From Psychroflexus torquis ATCC 700755 (GTDB lineage: Bacteria; Bacteroidota; Bacteroidia; Flavobacteriales; Flavobacteriaceae), in contig NC_018721.1 of NCBI RefSeq assembly GCF_000153485.2, positions 3,224,001-3,288,000 of the forward strand: 64,000 nt of DNA, written 5' to 3'. Position 1 is the stretch's first letter. Every line of letters starts with the position of its first letter. Position numbers and translations under genes: made by a program. A model generated the notes under the pieces. It was given only the letters and a program-made list of their open reading frames with translations. It was not told the DNA's origin and made no database searches. Shown here piece by piece: positions 1 through 8,542 of the stretch.

Positions 1-785
1 ATCGCTCTGTGATTATTGGTTTGGGTTTTATAAGCCTTATAACTTTCTTTTACTTTTTTATCGATCTCTAGTGGGCGATTCAAGTTAGTTTCCACATCCT
101 TTAAGCGTTGTTCACCTCCCAAAATCACATCTATCTTTTTAAGTAAGAGGCCTTCGATAGATTTTTGAGCTACCAGCTCAGCACTATCCATATTCTTTAT
201 GTTGGACGTGATCATCATATCGGTATCCGTAGCGGTTGGGTAAACCGTCATCACGTGGATATTTTCAAAGATAAGCTCCCTGCGCATGGCTTCAGAAAAA
301 TGTCTTACGCCAGCTTTGGTAGCGGCATAGACAGAATAAAAGGGTTTGGCGATATAGCCAAGTCCAGAGGATATATTCATCAAGCCTGCCTCTTTGCTTT
401 TTAGTAAAAGTGGCAAGCTCTTCTTCGTTAGCAAAATTAGCCCTGTAAAGTTGATATTGATTTGGTTGACGATGTCGGCATCAGACAAGTCTTGTAGTGC
501 TCCAGCACTTATCACACCAGCATTATTGATCAATAAATCAATATGATCCCATCGTGTGCAGACGGTCTCTATAATACGTTCGACATCTTCGAGTTGAGAA
601 ACATCGGCAGTGATAAGGATAAATTCAGCTTGTGGAAAATCTATCTTAAGCTTTTCTAGTTTGTCCTGACGTCTTCCTACTACTGCAAAATCTTTTACAC
701 CCCGCGAAATTAATTCGCTAATGAGCGCTTTTCCTATGCCAACACTTCCGCCGGTGATGAGCACTTTTTTATGATTCAGATCCAT
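1..785 (-). CDS. SDR-family oxidoreductase (3' end outside window)
   Basis: The gene starts at an ATG at 785 and runs off the left edge after about 261 codons, which is near full length for the family. It is a classical short-chain dehydrogenase/reductase with a Rossmann fold using NAD(P)H. The reading shows the glycine-rich cofactor motif TGGSVGIG near residue 11, the NNAGV motif, and the catalytic Tyr-Lys pair in YAATKAG. The substrate cannot be read from sequence. The start lies only about 20 bases from the end of a MITE copy, so its promoter region is made of, or was displaced by, mobile DNA. Confidence 0.85.
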   Translation of the reverse strand, partial: MDLNHKKVLITGGSVGIGKALISELISRGVKDFAVVGRRQDKLEKLKIDFPQAEFILITADVSQLEDVERIIETVCTRWDHIDLLINNAGVISAGALQDLSDADIVNQININFTGLILLTKKSLPLLLKSKEAGLMNISSGLGYIAKPFYSVYAATKAGVRHFSEAMRRELIFENIHVMTVYPTATDTDMMITSNIKNMDSAELVAQKSIEGLLLKKIDVILGGEQRLKDVETNLNRPLEIDKKVKESYKAYKTQTNNHRA

Positions 786-805
786 GAACATTAAGTTTGA
801 TGATT

Positions 806-971
806 ATACCAATTTAAATATTTAATGTCGTAATAAATTGTTTTACCTAAACAAATTCGGCATAGGCTTTTTTCGCCTGCTTTTTGTCAAAAATAATTAC
901 CGTAACTATCGCTATGCTTATATTTTTTTCCTCAATTAAGTAAAAAACCTGTGCTGAGCTACGTCGTAGTA
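806..971 (+). repeat. MITE-like foldback repeat, copy 1, left part
   Basis: This begins with ATACCAATTTAAA and matches the four other copies in the window up to the sequence CGTCGTAGTA. There the match stops at the IS630 insertion and resumes at 2069. It carries the internal GGCATAGGCTTTTTT and AAAAAACCTGTGCTGAG arms that can pair with each other. Confidence 0.85.
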
Positions 972-2066
972 TTAACCTCGCACTTAAAGATCTTTAATTT
1001 TAGGCAGCATATTTGATGCTCTCATGTTTAAAATATTTTGCTACCCTTTCGCTATCATTTTGAAGCATTTTCATATGATTCTCTAAATTTTCTTTCATTT
1101 TTTCTTGTGTTTTTGGTGCCGGTTTATCCGAGAGTCCATACTTTAAATCGCAATTCAGATATTCATCTGGGTTTCGCTCAGGTGAGTATGATGGCAGGTA
1201 AAATAGTTCTATGGTTTCGCCATTTTCTTCCGCCCATTTCTTTACAACTTTACTATGATGGACTCGTAAATTATCAAGGATTAAGAATACTTTGGTTTCT
1301 TGCGATTTGATGAGCTGTTCTAAAAATTGAATAAATACATCTGAGTTCATATTTTCTTTATATATCATAAACTGAATTAAACCCTGATTTGTAACTGTAG
1401 AAATCATGTTGATTGAAAACCGCTTCGACATATGTTTTTTAACAGGAGTTTTTCCTTTTGGAGCATAGGAACGTCCATGATGATTATTGTTTTTTACACC
1501 CGTTTCATCCCCCCAATGGATAGTTGCCTTCTCTTGTTTTGCCTTCCCTTTTATTGCTGGGTATTCTTCGTCTAACCATTTTTGAACTTTTTTGGAACAT
1601 TGTTCATAAGCTCTCTTTTTTGGCTTTTGAGGCGTGAATCCCCAAGCGTTGAGATAATTACCGACAGCTCTTCTTCCGATTGTAATACTAAACTCTCTTG
1701 CTATCAAATCCCTTACTGCCCTTGTAGTCCACAAAGCATAATCTAACTTTAGTTGATCGGGCATTACATCAATAATCATTTTTTGGATTGCAGCTTCTTG
1801 ATCTTTATTGAGTAGTTTTCGATCTTCTGATTTGACTCCTCGTTTTTGATATGACAAAGATTTATGACCTTCTTTATTGTAAAGCTTCCACCAATCTCTA
1901 ACAGTATTTACATGAACACCGTAAAACAGAGCTATGTCTTTTTTTTTATCTCCACGTTTTATCATTTTTACAGCATCCCTTCGAATTATACCTCTTTCCT
2001 GATCAGAAACACTCCTTAAGTCTATTTTTTCCATCTATAAATAAAGAACTATTGATTCTAAGTTAA
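972..2066 (-). mobile_element. IS630-family insertion sequence inserted in a MITE copy
   Basis: This is an element of about 1095 bp containing one transposase gene. The ends are imperfect inverted repeats: the left end begins TTAACCTCGCACTTAAAG and the right end, read on the minus strand, begins TTAACTTAGAATCAATAG. It is flanked by TA at 970-971 and 2067-2068. Joining the flanks with one TA restores GTAGTATAATTCAA, the sequence found uninterrupted in MITE copy 3. A TA target duplication is the hallmark of the IS630/Tc1/mariner superfamily. Confidence 0.85.
1000..2034 (-). CDS. IS630-family transposase
   Basis: This is a 344-residue DDE transposase. The N-terminal half (about residues 1-140) carries helix-turn-helix domains for end recognition, including a segment typical of IS630 leaders (DIALFYGVHVNTVRDWWK). 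The catalytic domain shows the first Asp in HWGDETGV, the second in LILDNLRVHHS, and the final acidic residue in SPERNPDEYLN, with the short spacing typical of the superfamily. The frame is uninterrupted, so the enzyme may be active. The gene fills nearly the whole element. Confidence 0.95.
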   Translation of the reverse strand: MEKIDLRSVSDQERGIIRRDAVKMIKRGDKKKDIALFYGVHVNTVRDWWKLYNKEGHKSLSYQKRGVKSEDRKLLNKDQEAAIQKMIIDVMPDQLKLDYALWTTRAVRDLIAREFSITIGRRAVGNYLNAWGFTPQKPKKRAYEQCSKKVQKWLDEEYPAIKGKAKQEKATIHWGDETGVKNNNHHGRSYAPKGKTPVKKHMSKRFSINMISTVTNQGLIQFMIYKENMNSDVFIQFLEQLIKSQETKVFLILDNLRVHHSKVVKKWAEENGETIELFYLPSYSPERNPDEYLNCDLKYGLSDKPAPKTQEKMKENLENHMKMLQNDSERVAKYFKHESIKYAA

Positions 2067-2068
2067 TA

Positions 2069-2112
2069 TAATTCAAATTTTTAATGCAACATTTAAAAAC
2101 TAAATTGGCATA
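2069..2112 (+). repeat. MITE-like foldback repeat, copy 1, right part
   Basis: This is the continuation of the MITE interrupted at 971. It runs TAATTCAAATTTT to the terminal AAATTGGCATA, a slightly degenerate form of the AAATTGGTAT terminus of the other copies. Together with 806-971 it gives a length close to the usual 210 bp. Confidence 0.8.
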
Positions 2113-2190
2113 ACCTATTTAGGTGTATTGAGACTTCATTTAAAATCCTATTATTTAAAAGCATAAGCCTGAAAAAACTTTAGCATAAAA

Positions 2191-2220
2191 AAAGCCCTGA
2201 TCAGATATGATCAGGGCTTT
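2191..2220. terminator. Rho-independent terminator, bidirectional
   Basis: This is a perfect 13-bp stem (AAAGCCCTGATCA with TGATCAGGGCTTT) around a 4-base loop. A-rich sequence on the left and T-rich sequence on the right make it competent on both strands. It sits 18 bases past the stop of the secreted nuclease gene, which it most likely terminates. Confidence 0.9.
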
Positions 2221-2238
2221 TGAATTAAAAAAACTAAA

Positions 2239-5200
2239 TTATCTCTTTATGAGACGTTTTATCACGATTTTTTGTTCTCCTTCAATAGTAATAATATAAA
2301 CTCCGGCAGCAAGTTGCGAAATATCAAACTGTTTTTGAGAAGCCATGTCAGAAAGGTTTATGACTTGCACGGTTTTTCCATTTATATCTTTGATGGTAGC
2401 TTGTCGCAAAGCAGAATTATTTTTGTTTAAAAGAGTAACTAACTCACCAGCAGGGTTTGGGAACAAAATAATACTGTTATCCATAGACACATCGTCTATA
2501 GCTAGTGTAGAGCTTACCAAATCTAGACCTAACAACACGGGATCGTGATCTGATGCTCTAAAAGCATTTGCCTCGTAAATAGGAAGCGCACTAGATTCTC
2601 TTTGGAATGAAGCTTCTGATGAATCTTGGATATCATCATTATAATCAAAAAGACTTATTTCGTCTGCATTGATGTGCCAAACTGTTGTTCCAGTGATTTG
2701 TTCTGCTAAGTTGTCTGTAGCTAAAGCATAATCTAAATTCCCTAACTGTCCATCGAAGACATACCCATAACCATCTTGTCCTTGATAGTCTGCAATAAGA
2801 TCGGTAAAGTCATCAGTAGTTCCCTCAATATCATCACTTCCAAGAAGAATATTATCGATGGGATCTTCCTTTTGATAAGAATTCAAATCTCCTATAATTA
2901 AGTAATCTGAATCTCCACTATCAGTAGGGTCTGTTGCCAACCAATCTACAAGTGCAGAAGCAGCTTCAGCTCTGGTAAGGTTACAGTTACCTGCACCATC
3001 ATTTAGATCTTGATCTCCAGAACACGAAGAACCTTTTGATTTTAAGTGATTTACTACTATGGTAAGAATACCTTCTGTAGAAATCTCTTTAAAGGTTTGC
3101 GCTAGGGCAGGACGGTTTTTGTTATCATTAAAACGTGGATCTACAGAAGCATCTAGAATAGCATGTGTACCCTCTAAACTGACAGTTGCTGTATTATAAA
3201 TAAAAGCTACAGCAATTTGGTCTGTGCCTATAACTCCAGCATCCACGGCTACATAAGTAGTTCCACATAGGGTGTTGATGCCATTAGGACCATTCAACAA
3301 ATCGTCAAGAGCAGTGGTGCCATTGTTTTCAATTTCAATAAGGCCAACAATGTCTGCATTCAAACCACAAATAGCAGCAGCAATTTTCTCACGCTGGCGA
3401 TCTAATTCTGCTGTTGAATTCGCTCCTCTTTCATTTAAAGTAGTAAAGTAATTTAAAACATTGAAGCTGGCTACTTTTAGGCTTCCTCCTACATCTTCTG
3501 GTGAAGCTATTCTTGGATTTGTACTTGTAAAGTCGTAAGTAAACGTATCTAAAACGGGTCTAATTCTCCAAGCGTTTGTACCATTTTGACCTGCAAAAGA
3601 CCAATGCATAATACCCTTAAGATTGCTTATTTGGTCTCCACCACGAATTAAGTTGGTAGTGCTGAGTCCTGGGCGAGGCCAAAAATAGGACTCGTCGGTT
3701 GGGCCACTAATACTGCTGTTTTGAATATTGTTGTCATCATCCAAAATAACGCGTGAGGATTCTAATTCTTCAATATAAGCCGCATAGCTAGCAACACTTG
3801 GTTCATTAGCATCTGTGAATTGCTTTGCTCTATTATTTGCGGTCAGCACTAATTGGCCATAGCGTGCGAGTTGGAAATAATCACTCACTACTAGGTCTGT
3901 TGAGTAGGTGATGAGCATGTTTTCTACACTTTCGTAAGTAGCTTCCATGTTTGTGCCAGCAGGAGCAGGGAGTGTTAATGGAGCGGGCGTAGGTAAAGTG
4001 TTTCCAAAACTGATAATACTGATAGCTTCATCTCCAGTAGCCTCAATTTGTGTAGACCCAAAGGATTCTGTAATATTTCCAGATACTTCCACGCGATCTC
4101 CAACAGTGACATCGACAGGGCAAGTTTGGCAGAAGACAAATAAACCTTCTGAAGTCATTAGGTCGGCATCTGCATCTGAATCTTCTTCCTGAATAAAGAA
4201 TCCACTTAACTGATTGTTATCTTGGTAATCTCCAATTACAATAGCATTTACAGATACATTTGTATTCTCTAAGGGACTTGTTTCTGTATTTCCTTGTACT
4301 TCGCTGATGAGTACTGTAACGGGTTCGACTACTCCGCAATCGTTCACCAACCCTGCAGTAGAGGGTGAAGTACACCAAGTGTCATTTAAATCTTCAGAGG
4401 TTTCATCATCCCCATTCACACCGTTTCCAGATCCAGATACTTCGTTGCCCTCCGTTAAATCTAGTCTTTGGTATGAATCTCCATTGCTGTGTCCAGAGGC
4501 CGACACTAATATTTGATTTGCAAGCGGTGTATCGTTGGCGTATGTACTGCCTAAGTCATCAGCATCTGGACCATCTATACTAACTCCTGTCTTATCTACT
4601 GCCTCATCAGAATCTCCCCAAAGGACATAATCGAGATCGGTAACGAGATCACTTTCACCATCCCAGTAAAAAAGAATAGCTACTTCACCGCTATTGGTTA
4701 AACCACCTTGGTTATTTACAGATCCTGTAAGTCCTTCAAGCATATCTGGGATATCATCTTCGGATTCACCATCTTCAAAAAGCTCATAGGTTGGAGCAAT
4801 TCCATAGGTTAAATCGTAGCCTTCAGAACCGCTGATGGCTATGGTTTGATATTCTCCTGCTGCAATGGTGGCACCAGTTGGAAAACGAGCTAAGAAGTCT
4901 CCAAAGCCACCGCCTCCAGCGTTGGTTCCTGTAACAATATTATAATAATAAGTGTCATTTCCTGCAAATGTTGCATCTGTAAGATATATATCCGTTAACT
5001 CAACTGGTGTTGAGTTTGGGTTATAAATTTCTATAAATTCACCTTCAGTTGGGGTAATGGTGATTTCACTTAACAACAAAGGCAGCAAAGAACTAGTTTC
5101 ACCTTTAACGCTGATGTTATCTATTCCCATAGGCTCTGAACCGCTTGGTGAACCGCTCCAGCTTAATCGAATGCTAACAGAAGCAGCTGATAATCCATCG

Positions 5201-5886
5201 AATAGGGAAGAAGTATAAGTATCAAAAGCTCCCGTTATTGGATCAGATTTATCCAAAAAACCTGCAGAATTTGAACTACCATCTATAAATAATTCTAAAG
5301 GATCGTTTAAGTCTGGCACAAAACCTCCATCCAATGCACGGTATGTTTTTGAAGTGCTCTCGTTGGTCACCGCTTTAAAAATCTCCTGAAATGCTCCTCC
5401 ATCAACAGCGGCTTCAATTAAAAAACCATCGCTAGAACTAGCTTCAAAATCACCAATTGCTGCTAAGTCTATTTCTATAGAACTAAGCGTTGCGGCACCC
5501 CAACCAGAAAAGGTCCAAGTGGCATTGTTAGGTGGACCTTCTACACCATTCGCATCGTTTAGGGCAAAAAAGCCAGTTGAATTTTTTCCTACAAGACCAA
5601 GGATGTCGTCCGGAAAATTATCTTCTGTTCTTGCTCCACTTACATTTGCTTCGGTATCGTCTGCAACATCAAATGGCATTCCATTGCCATCAACTTGGCC
5701 ATCTACTCGACCAAAAACATCACCTACACTTCCTCCTCCCATTCCGTAGTCGGCTACGTTGGCAGAATTGCTAAGGTTTAATGGGTTGTTATCAAAATCT
5801 TCAAACCCTAAGGTCGTTTGAGCATAATTTGCTGTGACACAAAGAAAAAGGGCTAATACATAATAAAAGGGTAATTTTCTTTTCAT
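2239..5886 (-). CDS. Secreted ExeM/NucH-like nuclease with lamin-tail domain and T9SS sorting signal
   Basis: This is a 1215-residue exported protein with a Sec signal peptide at residues 1-22 (cleavage after NYAQ). A jelly-roll-like region follows, then a lamin-tail domain from about residue 270 (EGEFIEIYNPN), then an OB-fold-like segment at about 525-640 typical of ExeM nucleases. An endonuclease/exonuclease/phosphatase domain spans about 800-1130. Its motifs include VASFNVLNYF, IGLIEIENNG, VNHLKSKGSSC, GDLNSYQKEDP and a final SDHDPV. The last 75 residues (FPNPAGE through GVYIITIEG to a basic KRLIKR end) form a type A T9SS C-terminal domain. The likely role is extracellular DNA degradation for phosphate or nucleosides, or DNA release from biofilm. 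It appears monocistronic. Confidence 0.92.
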   Translation of the reverse strand: MKRKLPFYYVLALFLCVTANYAQTTLGFEDFDNNPLNLSNSANVADYGMGGGSVGDVFGRVDGQVDGNGMPFDVADDTEANVSGARTEDNFPDDILGLVGKNSTGFFALNDANGVEGPPNNATWTFSGWGAATLSSIEIDLAAIGDFEASSSDGFLIEAAVDGGAFQEIFKAVTNESTSKTYRALDGGFVPDLNDPLELFIDGSSNSAGFLDKSDPITGAFDTYTSSLFDGLSAASVSIRLSWSGSPSGSEPMGIDNISVKGETSSLLPLLLSEITITPTEGEFIEIYNPNSTPVELTDIYLTDATFAGNDTYYYNIVTGTNAGGGGFGDFLARFPTGATIAAGEYQTIAISGSEGYDLTYGIAPTYELFEDGESEDDIPDMLEGLTGSVNNQGGLTNSGEVAILFYWDGESDLVTDLDYVLWGDSDEAVDKTGVSIDGPDADDLGSTYANDTPLANQILVSASGHSNGDSYQRLDLTEGNEVSGSGNGVNGDDETSEDLNDTWCTSPSTAGLVNDCGVVEPVTVLISEVQGNTETSPLENTNVSVNAIVIGDYQDNNQLSGFFIQEEDSDADADLMTSEGLFVFCQTCPVDVTVGDRVEVSGNITESFGSTQIEATGDEAISIISFGNTLPTPAPLTLPAPAGTNMEATYESVENMLITYSTDLVVSDYFQLARYGQLVLTANNRAKQFTDANEPSVASYAAYIEELESSRVILDDDNNIQNSSISGPTDESYFWPRPGLSTTNLIRGGDQISNLKGIMHWSFAGQNGTNAWRIRPVLDTFTYDFTSTNPRIASPEDVGGSLKVASFNVLNYFTTLNERGANSTAELDRQREKIAAAICGLNADIVGLIEIENNGTTALDDLLNGPNGINTLCGTTYVAVDAGVIGTDQIAVAFIYNTATVSLEGTHAILDASVDPRFNDNKNRPALAQTFKEISTEGILTIVVNHLKSKGSSCSGDQDLNDGAGNCNLTRAEAASALVDWLATDPTDSGDSDYLIIGDLNSYQKEDPIDNILLGSDDIEGTTDDFTDLIADYQGQDGYGYVFDGQLGNLDYALATDNLAEQITGTTVWHINADEISLFDYNDDIQDSSEASFQRESSALPIYEANAFRASDHDPVLLGLDLVSSTLAIDDVSMDNSIILFPNPAGELVTLLNKNNSALRQATIKDINGKTVQVINLSDMASQKQFDISQLAAGVYIITIEGEQKIVIKRLIKR

Positions 5887-6175
5887 TTTTAATCTTTTAA
5901 TTTTAGTTAGTTTATTAGGCTAGAGCAACTTACTGATATTACTGCAAACACTGTGATTACTGTCAAAACTATACTTAATTTATAAAAAATACTCTTAGGT
6001 TTTAGAAGGTTAACCTAGTGATAATGTTAAGGTGTTTAGGAGCACTGTTAAAGCAAGATGAGATAACTTTAAAATATATTTTATCCATGATTATCTTTTG
6101 AAAAGAAAGTAGCACCAAAAACAGGTGATATTGTATTTGGGGCATCTTACGCAATGCATTTATTGAAAGTAAGAA
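5887..6175. other. Intergenic region with no recognised gene
   Basis: This is AT-rich sequence upstream of the nuclease start. A TAnnTTTG-like -7 element (TAGTTTTG, minus strand, at 5964-5971) could serve the nuclease, but I see no matching TTG at the right distance. No open frame here looks like a real gene. Confidence 0.5.
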
Positions 6176-6388
6176 TAATACCAATTTAAACCTATAATGT
6201 CGCCATAAATTGTTTTACCGAAATGAATTCGGCACAGGCTTTTTTTGGCTGCTTTTTATCAAAAATAATTACCGTAGCTAATGCTATGCTAATTATTTTA
6301 ACTTCAATCAATCAAAAAACCTGTACTGAGCTACATCGTAGTGTAATTAAATTTATTCACACGACATTATAAATTTAAATTGGTATTA
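6176..6388 (+). repeat. MITE-like foldback repeat, copy 2
   Basis: This is an intact copy of about 210 bp with perfect outer inverted repeats (TAATACCAATTTAAA against TTTAAATTGGTATTA). An inner arm pair is GGCACAGGCTTTTTT against AAAAAACCTGTACTG. At the centre, AATAATTACCGTAGC can pair with GCTATGCTAATTATT, so the single strand can fold almost end to end. It encodes no protein. It lies in a divergent intergenic region and abuts a gene remnant on its right side. Confidence 0.88.
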
Positions 6389-6560
6389 TATAAGCTTTAG
6401 TTTGTTTCCATTTTCCTAGTATCAAAGATTCGTCTGCAATTATTGATTCATCATTATTACAGCTTGAAAAAAAACAACTACTAGAATCCTTTTTCTTGCG
6501 CCTAAGTTTAAATTTGAAGATAAGAGAGAAATAGCTCAAATTTTTATAAAACTTAAATAT
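6389..6560 (-). pseudogene. Remnant of a lipocalin-like lipoprotein gene, cut off at MITE copy 2
   Basis: On the minus strand the frame reads FFSSCNNDESI followed by ADESLILGKWKQTKAY, then runs straight into the MITE. A Cys followed by acidic and Asn residues and then a GxW motif is the usual start of flavobacterial lipocalin-like lipoproteins (lipobox, then the GTW/GKW strand). The signal peptide ahead of the Cys is not intact in this frame (a Lys/Asp/Ser-rich run instead of a hydrophobic core), which suggests a frameshift. No continuation is seen beyond the MITE. I infer a decayed 5' fragment. Confidence 0.4.
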
Positions 6561-6589
6561 TGTGCACGCAAGCATTTTTCTTACTTTTG
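6560..6589 (+). promoter_or_regulatory. Flavobacterial housekeeping promoter of the PPIase operon
   Basis: TTG at 6560-6562 is followed after 19 bases by TACTTTTG at 6582-6589. This matches the Bacteroidota sigma-A consensus TTG-N17-23-TAnnTTTG. The start codon of the first operon gene is 21 bases downstream. Confidence 0.7.
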
Positions 6590-6610
6590 CCTTTAAAATT
6601 TTAGAAAAAA

Positions 6611-8542
6611 ATGAAACTCCTATTTAGTTTTTACCTAGTTTTCATTTGCTTAGTTTTTACTGCAAATGCACAAGATTCAAATGAGGTCTTATTTGAGTTG
6701 GATGATGAATCTTATGAAGTTGGCCCTTTTGTAGAATCTTTTCAAAAGAATTCTGAATTAGTGGCTTCCACGAAAGAAGATTTAGAAGATTACCTCCGAC
6801 TTTACATTAACTTCCGATTAAAAATAAAATCAGCTTACGACCAAGAATTGGACACCTTAAACTCTTACCAAAAAGAGTTTAGCAAGTATTATAAACAAAT
6901 CGCAGACAGTTATATTTCTAATGGAGAAGTGACTGAAGCGATGGTGAAAGAAGCCTACGGCAGAACTAGGACTGAGGTGAGGGCAAGTCATATTTTACTC
7001 AATCTTTCTAAGTATGAGGAAGACACTGCTAAGGTTTACAATAGGGCACTAGTGCTAATGAAAAGGGCAGAGAACGGTGAGGATTTTGGGATGCTTGCAA
7101 AGCAAAATTCGGAAGACCCATCAGCTCAACGAAATGAAGGTAATCTTAATTGGTTCAACACCTTTAAAATGGTTTATGAATTTGAGGATGTAGCTTATAA
7201 ATTGGATGTTGGTGAAATTTCAAAACCAGTACGGTCAGACTTTGGTTACCATATTATAAAGAAAACAGGAGAGCGGGCTTCAAAAGGTAAACTCAAGACC
7301 GCTCACATTATGGTGGTTAATAAAGATTCTCTAAGAGACCCTAAAGAGCAAATTGATAAAATATATGTGAAAGTGAAGAGTGGAGATGACTTTCATGACC
7401 TTGCAAAGCAATATAGCGACGATACTGATACTGCCAGTAAAGGGGGTTATGTGGCTGCATTTGGGATTGGAGGACTTAACTCTAAAACTTATGAGAATGA
7501 AGCCTTTCAATTGGAAAATATCGGTGATTATACAGAGCCCTTCCAAACTAAATTCGGTTGGCATATTGTAAAATTAATCGAAGTTGAGCCTATACAATCC
7601 TTCCAAGACATAAAAGAAGACTTGAAGAAAAGGCTTAAAAGTTCATCAAGGTCAAAATTATTGGTCAGTAAGATTAAAGAAGATCTAGAAGCGCGTTATG
7701 AAGTAACTATAAATGAAGTTGCCAGCTCTTATTTCTTGAAAGCATTAGATAGTACATTTGACAAAATGAAGTGGAGGTTCTCACCTGGCGAAAATTTACC
7801 TGAAACTTATGTGATTAAAGTTGAAGACAAGGAGGTTGATTTCAAAACCTTTGGAGAATACTTAGAAAGACAACAAAGAAAACTGTCTAAATTACCAAAA
7901 CACAAAATAGTTATTGAGAATGCGCTAAATGATATGGTTTATAATGAGCTTTTAGCCCATCATAAAACTCAATTGGTTGAAATAGATCAGGATTTTGCTA
8001 ACAGAATAGAGGAATATAAAAATGGAATTCTGATTTTTGATTATATGTCTACCAATGTTTGGGAACCCATCTCAAAAGATACACTCTTACAACGCGACTA
8101 TTATACATCAAATCAAGATGAATTTGTGGCGGACTCTAAAATAGAAGGTCAACTGTACACGTCTGCTTCCAAATCCTCAATTAAAGATGTAAGATCCAGA
8201 CTAAAGGAAAAAATGACATTAGATACTATTTCTATACAATTGCCTGATGATGTAATTTTAGAACAGGTCTCTATCCCTAAGTCTTCATCCAAAATACCTA
8301 AAGCTTTAAAATTTAAAGAAGGTGTGAGTAAGATTTACAAACACTTGGACCAATATTTGATTATGAATGCTATAGAAGTAAAGCCTTCTTTTGTACCTGA
8401 ATTTAATAAAGTGAGTGGCAAAATAATAAGTAGTCTTCAAGAAAAACGTGAAGAACAACTCATATCAAATTTGAGGGATCAATATACGATGAAGATCAAC
8501 AAAGACATTTTAGAAAAACTAAAGCTAAAGTTTGAAAAGTAA
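6611..8542 (+). CDS. Periplasmic peptidyl-prolyl isomerase with two parvulin domains
   Basis: This is a 643-residue exported protein with a signal peptide of about 20 residues (ends TANAQ). An N-terminal helical region resembles the SurA/PrsA chaperone part. Two consecutive parvulin (PpiC-type rotamase) domains span about residues 120-220 and 225-325. Each shows the family pattern ASHILL or TAHIMV at its start, SxDPSA or SDDTDT plus GG or GN in the middle, and FGYHI or FGWHI at its end. The C-terminal half is unassigned and may be a second chaperone region. It probably helps fold outer-membrane or secreted proteins. It is first gene of an operon whose next gene overlaps it by 11 bases. Confidence 0.9.
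   Translation: MKLLFSFYLVFICLVFTANAQDSNEVLFELDDESYEVGPFVESFQKNSELVASTKEDLEDYLRLYINFRLKIKSAYDQELDTLNSYQKEFSKYYKQIADSYISNGEVTEAMVKEAYGRTRTEVRASHILLNLSKYEEDTAKVYNRALVLMKRAENGEDFGMLAKQNSEDPSAQRNEGNLNWFNTFKMVYEFEDVAYKLDVGEISKPVRSDFGYHIIKKTGERASKGKLKTAHIMVVNKDSLRDPKEQIDKIYVKVKSGDDFHDLAKQYSDDTDTASKGGYVAAFGIGGLNSKTYENEAFQLENIGDYTEPFQTKFGWHIVKLIEVEPIQSFQDIKEDLKKRLKSSSRSKLLVSKIKEDLEARYEVTINEVASSYFLKALDSTFDKMKWRFSPGENLPETYVIKVEDKEVDFKTFGEYLERQQRKLSKLPKHKIVIENALNDMVYNELLAHHKTQLVEIDQDFANRIEEYKNGILIFDYMSTNVWEPISKDTLLQRDYYTSNQDEFVADSKIEGQLYTSASKSSIKDVRSRLKEKMTLDTISIQLPDDVILEQVSIPKSSSKIPKALKFKEGVSKIYKHLDQYLIMNAIEVKPSFVPEFNKVSGKIISSLQEKREEQLISNLRDQYTMKINKDILEKLKLKFEK

Noticed and set aside
4307..5774. Several plus-strand open frames opposite the secreted nuclease
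   Set aside because: They are Ser/Pro/His-rich mirror frames of the long, clearly coding minus-strand gene and have no independent start signals.
6002..6184. A 60-residue hydrophobic minus-strand open frame
   Set aside because: It runs into the MITE, has no recognisable motif, and other frames look equally open in this AT-rich stretch.
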